Origin: an uncultured Alphaproteobacteria bacterium
Lineage (GTDB): Bacteria; Pseudomonadota; Alphaproteobacteria; RF32; CAG-239
Length of the DNA stretch: 8,097 bases
Direction of reading: 5' to 3'
NCBI GenBank assembly: GCA_910580155.1
Contig: CAJTWX010000067.1
Coordinates: forward strand, 1 to 8,097
Positions 1 to 5,700 of this stretch are shown piece after piece (within the stretch, counting starts at the first letter, position 1; every line of letters starts with the position of its first letter). The position numbers were made by a program, and so were the translations under genes. A model generated the notes under the pieces. It had not been told where the DNA came from and did not search any database. It saw nothing but the letters and a program-made list of their open reading frames with translations.

Positions 1-659
1 GAAAACGTATAGGTGCGGATACCGCCCAAAACCGTTTCAAACAGGGATATGGAAACCATCGCCACCATCAAAACATCAAGCGTGGAAAGCCCGCGGTTTA
101 CCAAAACCTTATCCATCACCACCTGAAACAATAAAGGCGTAATTAGCGCAAACATCTGCAAAAAGAACGAAGCCAGCAGCACTTCGCCGAAAAGCCTGCG
201 GTATTTCACCACCGCCGGAATAAACCACGAGATATCAAATTTGCGGTTTTTGCCATTGATAAACTCACGGCAGGTCATCAACAAAAGCCTGCCGTTCCAT
301 TGTGCTAAAAACTCGTCTTTGCTTAAAACTTGCGGCTTGTTGCCATTTTTCGGGTCTTGAATAAGCGCTTTGTCTTCTGCAATTTTACCCAACACAAAAT
401 ATGTGCCGTCCGCACGCTCGGCTATTGCCGGCAAAGCAATTTTATCAAGCCTGTCCCAAGAGGTATCCATAAAACGGGCTTTAAGCGAAAACTCTTTGGC
501 AAGCTGCAACAACTCAACTTCTGAAAAACAAGAACTCTGCCGGTCATATTTATGCTGAACCTGCGAAAGCGAAATCGGCTTTTCAAAAAAACTTGCCATA
601 ATCGCGAAACATAAAAGCCCAGTGTCAATATTGTTTTGAGGAGTTTCAGCGTCCATCAT
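1..659 (-). CDS. Type I secretion ABC transporter, HlyB/RtxB family (N-terminal part, gene runs off left edge)
   Basis: Only the first 219 codons are present; the ATP-binding domain lies outside the window. Residues 1-130 form a C39 peptidase-like domain, which in HlyB-type exporters binds the unfolded RTX substrate rather than cutting it. The motif IDTGL at 11-15 lines up with the DCG motif of active C39 peptidases and DYG of HlyB, so Thr13 sits at the catalytic cysteine position. Tyr87 (in DGTYFVLG) sits at the usual histidine, and Asp102 (QDP) is kept. Residues 141-219 match the start of the HlyB membrane domain closely (FDISWFIPAVVKYRRLF, then ALITPLLFQVVMDKVLVNRG and GGIRTYTF). The start is one of two tandem ATGs (659 or 656); the ribosome site is weak (GAAAG or GGGCG). 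It is divergent from the RTX genes, whose giant product is its likely substrate. The family assignment is from remembered HlyB sequence and is strong. Confidence 0.93.
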   Translation of the reverse strand, partial: MMDAETPQNNIDTGLLCFAIMASFFEKPISLSQVQHKYDRQSSCFSEVELLQLAKEFSLKARFMDTSWDRLDKIALPAIAERADGTYFVLGKIAEDKALIQDPKNGNKPQVLSKDEFLAQWNGRLLLMTCREFINGKNRKFDISWFIPAVVKYRRLFGEVLLASFFLQMFALITPLLFQVVMDKVLVNRGLSTLDVLMVAMVSISLFETVLGGIRTYTF

Positions 660-691
660 ACGCCCGCTTTCAATTAAATTTAATCTAACCG

Positions 692-705
692 AAAGTTATA
701 ACTTT
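692..705. promoter_or_regulatory. 14-bp perfect palindrome upstream of the exporter gene, possible operator
   Basis: AAAGTTATAACTTT reads the same on both strands and lies 32 bases upstream of the exporter start codon. It is in the position of a promoter/operator for the leftward transcript. No known regulator consensus is recognised, and in AT-rich DNA a chance palindrome of this length is possible. Confidence 0.3.
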
Positions 706-800
706 TCCCTAAATTTGAAAAGAAGAATCTCAATTTATGCAACGAATTTTTATGATTATTCAAAAAATTAGCAATTTCAAAATATCCCGAACATAACGGG

Positions 801-825
801 GCATAAAAATAATTAGTGCTTGTAA
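801..825 (+). repeat. 25-bp direct repeat, copy A (left of RTX fragment)
   Basis: The 25 bases starting GCATAAAAATAATTAGTGCT are identical to 1382-1406; the bases on both sides differ (G/T before, G/A after). In both copies the repeat is followed by diverged but similar leader DNA containing AAATAGGC and ending in a purine-rich ribosome-site-like stretch before an ATG. This suggests two copies of one ancestral upstream region. A promoter element inside the repeat is possible but not evident. Confidence 0.85.
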
Positions 826-875
826 GTATTAGAAAATAGGCTGAAAATACAACTAAAGTATATAGAAAAATCAAA

Positions 876-886
876 GAGGAAGGAGA
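876..886 (+). promoter_or_regulatory. Shine-Dalgarno-like stretch serving an out-of-frame ATG
   Basis: GAGGAAGGAGA lies immediately before ATG 888. That ATG opens a frame of only 27 codons (stop at 969-971) and is offset by one base from the RTX frame, whose codons begin at 887. The site looks like the intact translation start of a lost gene, now joined to the RTX fragment out of frame. The junction with RTX homology is near 885. Confidence 0.5.
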
Positions 887-1387
887 GATGACGAGATTAA
901 CACAGGGGCAGGGGATGACGTTGTTTATACCACAGATGGTGAGGCGACAGATACAAACACGATTGATTTAGGCTCAGGCAACGACGAATTTTACGGCGGA
1001 GCTGGCAAAGATATCGTCAACAGCGGCAGTGGATCAAATATTATTCATACTGGTGCTGGCAGAGATGAAGTAAACACCACTGCGGCCAACGAGGAAGACC
1101 TTAATAAAGTTTATCTTGGTGCCGGAGGAGATACATTTGAAGGTGGTAAAGGCCGCGATATTGTTGATGGCGGCGTGGCAGATTCCGGCGAGTATGACAT
1201 CAACGAAGTTCGCTTAGGTGGCGGAAATGATGAATATTATGGCGGCGCTGGAATTGACAAAGTTCATGGCGGTAATGGCGATGACTATATTTCCGGCGGC
1301 GATAATAATGACGTATTACATGGTGATTATGGTAATGATATTATAGCAAATGATAATGATGTATGCGAGATTAAAAAGAGTGCATAA
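887..1387 (+). pseudogene. Orphan RTX calcium-binding repeat fragment (5'-truncated paralogue of the giant RTX gene)
   Basis: Codons from 887 to the TAA at 1385-1387 encode 166 residues of RTX-type repeats (e.g. GAGRDE, GGGNDEYYGGAG, GNGDDYISGG). They are homologous to residues about 393-540 of the giant protein at 1998. The frame has no ATG: the first in-frame GTG is at 1175 and has no ribosome site, while the good ribosome site at 876-886 serves an ATG one base out of frame. Homology begins abruptly near 885. At the 3' end the RTX pattern continues in a diverged form and stops with the tail NDVCEIKKSA, which lacks a recognisable type I secretion signal. Positions 993-1227 match 3280-3514 with one mismatch, but the left flank differs at many, mostly third-codon, positions. 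I read it as a remnant of a tandem paralogue, possibly acting as a repeat reservoir. A one-base sequencing deletion could be an alternative explanation for the frame problem, but the N terminus would still be unusual. Confidence 0.7.
993..1227 (+). repeat. Near-identical RTX tract, copy 1
   Basis: This tract matches 3280-3514 at a constant offset of 2287 bases with one mismatch (T1030 against C3317); 1031-1227 is identical over 197 bp. The homologous DNA to the left (887-992) and right (after 1260) is clearly more diverged. Such a sharp internal block is typical of gene conversion or recent recombination between older repeats. Confidence 0.9.
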
Positions 1388-1406
1388 AAATAATTAGTGC
1401 TTGTAA
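1382..1406 (+). repeat. 25-bp direct repeat, copy B (right of RTX fragment)
   Basis: Identical to 801-825. It begins with the last sense codon and the stop codon of the RTX fragment, and leads into the upstream region of the small membrane protein gene. A TATAAA at 1412-1417 just after the repeat could be a -10 element, but no -35 partner is evident. Confidence 0.85.
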
Positions 1407-1434
1407 ATAAGTATAAATAGGCGGATTTTGAAAT

Positions 1435-1440
1435 AGGAGG
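1435..1440 (+). promoter_or_regulatory. Ribosome binding site of the membrane protein gene
   Basis: A full AGGAGG consensus lies four bases before ATG 1445 and fixes this start. Confidence 0.8.
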
Positions 1441-1444
1441 AAGA

Positions 1445-1975
1445 ATGATAGAAGATTACAAAAGAGTAAAATTACATTCTCTTATAATAGACATACTTAT
1501 ATTTCTAATTTCTCTTTTTTTGATAAAATATAGCTTGGAAAATAAGAGCTTTGACAGAATAATATTGCCAATTTTGGTTGTGACAATAATTGTATTTGTT
1601 CCTTTATCTTTTTTCAACAAATTATTAACAAATTTTTCATTTAAAAAAACACTAAAAATATATTATAGGAGACTTTTTGTCTTTATTGTATTGGTTCCGA
1701 TTATAATGATGATTTTAATAATCAATAATGGAAGTGCTGGAATTATAAATTCTTCTCGTAATAATATAATATGGAATATTTTACTTTCTCCTTATTATTA
1801 CTTTATCATCATATACTGTATTTTATTCGATATATTTGTTTTTATATTTTCAACAAGAAATAAAAATATTTTAAATGAAAAACAACTCTATTATAAATTG
1901 TATATTCTTTATTTCCTATTACTGCTCATTTTACCATTGTTAACTAGCAAGGTTGATTTTCTTAATTTTTTATAA
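1445..1975 (+). CDS. Small integral membrane protein, possibly RDD-like
   Basis: The product has 176 residues and is strongly hydrophobic, with about five membrane segments near residues 10-28, 38-57, 77-94, 112-135 and 149-167. Short charged loops are present (KKTLKIYYRR at 67-76, TRNKNILNEKQ at 137-147). Arg7 and Asp16 at the first segment and Asp129 in the fourth recall the R-D-D pattern of RDD membrane proteins, and the stretch around NFSFKKTLKI resembles the loop after their second segment. The likeness is distant and may be chance. The start is supported by AGGAGG. The gene is extremely AT-rich (10 G/C in the 60 bases of 1741-1800) and stops 22 bp before the giant RTX gene, so co-transcription is likely. 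Its function is not recognised. An accessory membrane factor or a self-protection protein for the secreted product are inferences only. Confidence 0.8.
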   Translation: MIEDYKRVKLHSLIIDILIFLISLFLIKYSLENKSFDRIILPILVVTIIVFVPLSFFNKLLTNFSFKKTLKIYYRRLFVFIVLVPIIMMILIINNGSAGIINSSRNNIIWNILLSPYYYFIIIYCILFDIFVFIFSTRNKNILNEKQLYYKLYILYFLLLLILPLLTSKVDFLNFL

Positions 1976-1985
1976 ATTTAATATA

Positions 1986-1992
1986 AAGGGGA
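1986..1992 (+). promoter_or_regulatory. Ribosome binding site of the giant RTX gene
   Basis: AAGGGGA five bases before ATG 1998 supports this start. No alternative upstream start is better placed, because the preceding gene ends at 1975. Confidence 0.7.
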
Positions 1993-1997
1993 CTATT

Positions 1998-2711
1998 ATG
2001 ACAATTAAATATGAATTGCAAGTTCATTCAAGAGATGTTCTAACTTCGTCTGAATATGATAAACATACAGGTTATGATCTTATTAAATATGTTGATGATA
2101 TTCCCGTACAAATTCAATCTATTGATTTGTATAACAATAATGGGCATATACAATATGATATCAGAACCCAAATTGTTGCACAAGACTTATATGAGAGTAC
2201 AGGAGAAATTGTCGGTTTTTCTATGTTTTATGATGGGGCTCCTATTGTTATAACAGCTAAATGGTTGGCAGAAATACAATATTGTACATCAGTTCCATTA
2301 TTAACTGATAATAATGCAATTCAAGCCTTTAATAAAATAAAAATGGAAGCAACAATTTTAACTTCGTTAAGTGATTTTCTATCATACCAAGTAATTTCCA
2401 GAAACTGCAATACATCAACAAATTATTTTGCTGAACAATATTTAGATGGCAGAAATGTTTTCACCACACTTCCCATTGGAAAATATGTAGGTTCAAGCAA
2501 CAATTTCTATAATCCCAACTCCACCGATACAACCGATGTTACAATAAAAGCCGTTAGAGAAATTTTGGATAAATACTATTCGCTGGTCGGTACTAATGTT
2601 GATTTAACCGATATTAACTATGGTGTGGTTAATCAATCAAACGGCTGGTATGTTAAATTTTCCACAGATGATTATAACTACGTTTTTGTAGGGGGTGAGA
2701 GCTGCAATATT
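1998..2711 (+). other. N-terminal non-RTX domain of the giant protein (unrecognised)
   Basis: Residues 1-238 contain no glycine-rich repeat and no membrane segment. The sequence mixes predicted strands and helices (e.g. MEATILTSLSDFLSYQVIS; VTIKAVREILDKYYSLVG) and ends with strand-like residues (GWYVKFSTDDYNYVFVGG) just before the first RTX turn. Cysteines occur in QYCTS, RNCNTS and ESCN. I do not recognise a family. Base composition is AT-rich (15 G/C in the 60 bases of 2041-2100), nearer to the membrane protein gene than to the RTX DNA that follows. Confidence 0.6.
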
Positions 2712-5700
2712 GAAAACGGCAATAATGACAGTATTATTTATTTAGGAAATGGCCATAATGTCTTAAACTCCGGTTCAGGCAACAATATTGTTTATGGCGG
2801 AGAGAATATAGATTCAATAACATTAGGTGACGGTGCAAATCTTGTATATGGTGGAAATGGTCAAAATTATATCCATACTGGAACCGGCAATGATATCATC
2901 TATGGTGGAATGGGACGTGATATTATCGATGGTGGTGCTGGCGACAATACAGTATATCTTGGTGCTGGCGGCGATACATATACTGGTGGTGATGGTGTGG
3001 ATATCGTTGATGGCGGTTCAATAAATCAAACAATAACAGACAGCAAAGACACAAGTTATAAATATGAAATAACAGAAGATTTATCAGGCGATATCAATAC
3101 AATCCGTCTTCGTGGTGGTAATGATAAATATACGGGTGGAAAAGGTAAAGATTACGTTTGGTCAGGTTCCGGAGATGATGAAATCAACACAGGGGCAGGA
3201 AATGACGTTGTTTATACCACAGATGGCGAGGAGACAGATACAAATACGGTAAATCTCGGTTCCGGCAACGATGAATTTCACGGCGGAGCTGGCAAAGATA
3301 TCGTCAACAGCGGCAGCGGATCAAATATTATTCATACTGGTGCTGGCAGAGATGAAGTAAACACCACTGCGGCCAACGAGGAAGACCTTAATAAAGTTTA
3401 TCTTGGTGCCGGAGGAGATACATTTGAAGGTGGTAAAGGCCGCGATATTGTTGATGGCGGCGTGGCAGATTCCGGCGAGTATGACATCAACGAAGTTCGC
3501 TTAGGTGGCGGAAACGATGAATATTATGGCGGCGCTGGAATTGACAAGGTACACGGTGGTTCAGGAGATGACTATATTTCCGGCGGCGCAAACGCCGATT
3601 TTTTGTATGGTGATGGCGGTAATGACATTATAGACGGCGGCGAGGGTGACAACGAGCTTTATGGTGGTACAGGCAATGATAAAATCTATGCAGGCTCCGG
3701 TAATGACACCATCAAAGCAGGAACAGGAGCGGATTACATCTCTGCCGGCGGCGGTATAAACCACATCTATCTGGGAAAAGATAATGCCAGTGATACTGTC
3801 TATTTGCGCAACATCACAGGCGGGGTGGATCATATATATCAATCAACACAAGGTGATTATATATTTTCTGCATATTCCTATACCGTTCAAGAAGATGGCA
3901 AAAATTTAGTATATAACCTTTCAAATGGCAGCAAAGCTATCCTTTACGATGTGCTGGATAAGGAAGATCCTGATGATCCGGATTCACCAAATCCCCTCGG
4001 AGGAAATGGTATTCCATATCTTGTAGATCCAGACGGTAATGTTTTGGAATATGACCCAACAACCAAACAAATGAAAGACACCGGATACGATTTTCCTAAA
4101 AATCAACGTCCGATACCTGGCAAAAAGCCAATTCCCGGAGATGAAACTCCAGCGGATTTATTACCGCCAGATACGTATGATAAAGAGCCAACCGGCGAGA
4201 GCGAAAGCCAATATCAGGACCCGAACAATGAACCCGGAAAATTGGGAAAACCTAAAGATACTACCCCTCTCGGCGTAAAAGGCGATGATCTCAGCCGTCC
4301 GATGTTCCCAGGTTCTGGCTTATGGACACCTTTAGATGGCAATTTTGAAACCGGAGAAGTCACGAAATCTCCGCTGATTTTAGACCTTAATGGCGATGGT
4401 GTTAAAACCACATCCAAAGAAAACGGCGTTTATTTTGACCACGAAAACGATGGCTTTGCCGAACGTACGGGATGGGTGTCTGCCGAAGATGGCTTGTTAG
4501 TATATGATAGAAACAATAACGGTAAAATTGATAACGGCACTGAACTGTTTGGCGACAATACTCTTTTGGCAGATGGTAGCAAGGCTGAAAACGGTTTTGA
4601 AGCTTTAAAAGAGTTTGACAGCAACAAAGACGGCATCCTAGACCAAAACGACGCGGACTGGTACAAGCTCCAAATCTGGCAGGATAAAAACCAAAATGGC
4701 CGTACTGACGCCGGAGAACTCAAAAGTTTAGATGAAACCGGCGTTAAAAGCATAGATTTAAACTATTCCGAAACGCAACTAACCGATAGCAATAATAATG
4801 CACAAAAACAAACTTCAACAGTAACGATGGCAGACGGTTCAACCGCAAACATTATTGATATCTGGTTTGATACACATACAGTGGATTCGCAACAGACCAA
4901 TTACATCGGGGTATCTGATGATGCAAAAGCTCTGCCCGAAGTGTATGGTTTTGGTAAAGTTTATTCGCTTCGTCAAGCGATGTCTATGGATGAAACCGGA
5001 GAATTAAAATCTTTGGTTGAGCAATATGTCAATTTTTCGTATTATACAACGGTTGAAAGTGAAACTTCTGGAGAAGAAACATCAGATAGTTCTGATAATC
5101 CGGAATTTTCTTGGGGAGTTGTTGTACCACCAATTCAAGTGATGAAACCAAATGCCGAAGAAGAGCGTACACAACTCTTATATGATATCATCTATCATTG
5201 GGCGGGCGTTCAGGATATGCCCATAAATGGTCGAGACCCAACACGAACTTATGGTAAAGTAATAGATGACACACGTAAACTCGAAGCTCTTGAGGAGTTT
5301 TTAGGCAAAGATTTCCTCGGTACTTGGTGTTGGGGAGAGCGTGATCCGAATCCGCACGGCAAGGCAGCGCCATATATTTTGCGTGCCTTTGATATGCTGG
5401 CAACATACGTCGAAACTCAACTATTAAAACAAAGCGATTACAAAGAGTTACTGCAAAATATTTCTGTATCACATAATGATACTACGAATGAAGATGTTAT
5501 TGATATCAATAAAATGCTGCCTTTATTGAGAGAAAAATATAACAATAATTGTTCCAGAGAAGATCAGTTAATGGCAAAATTTGCCCAGATAATCAAAGAA
5601 TTTGAAAATGGTGATAGTATAATTGCGGCAATTAGGCAACAAGGGAGTTTAACAGGAACGGCGTTTGAACAGGCACTTGCAGAATTTGGAGATCTTAAAG

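Larger units (their letters stand above)
660..886. other. AT-rich divergent intergenic region
   Basis: This region separates the leftward exporter from the rightward RTX fragment. It should hold the promoters of both directions, but I see no convincing -35/-10 pair. It contains the palindrome at 692-705, one copy of a 25-bp direct repeat at 801-825, and a purine-rich stretch at 876-886. A weak hairpin (CCCG 786-789 with CGGG 797-800) has no T-run and is not called a terminator. No gene is supported here. Confidence 0.6.

Noticed and set aside
330..628. Short open frames on both strands inside the exporter region (plus-strand 330-524 and 370-558, minus-strand 422-628)
   Set aside because: They overlap the exporter frame, whose translation matches HlyB throughout; the short products resemble nothing.
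786..800. Possible terminator hairpin CCCG/CGGG
   Set aside because: Only a four-base stem and no following T-run; it lies between divergent genes where no transcript should end.
680..874. 64-codon minus-strand frame in the intergenic region
   Set aside because: It would start at TTG with a pyrimidine-rich sequence upstream, so no ribosome site, and it spans the leader repeat.
888..971. Programmed minus-one frameshift joining ATG 888 to the RTX frame
   Set aside because: No classical slippery heptamer fits the reading frame between 888 and 971; truncation is the simpler reading.
1175..1387. Separate small gene starting at GTG 1175
   Set aside because: The GTG is an internal Val codon of the RTX repeats, also present in the giant gene, and has no ribosome site.
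887..1406. Insertion sequence or transposon bounded by the 25-bp repeats
   Set aside because: No transposase and no inverted terminal repeats are visible; the repeats are better explained as duplicated leader DNA.
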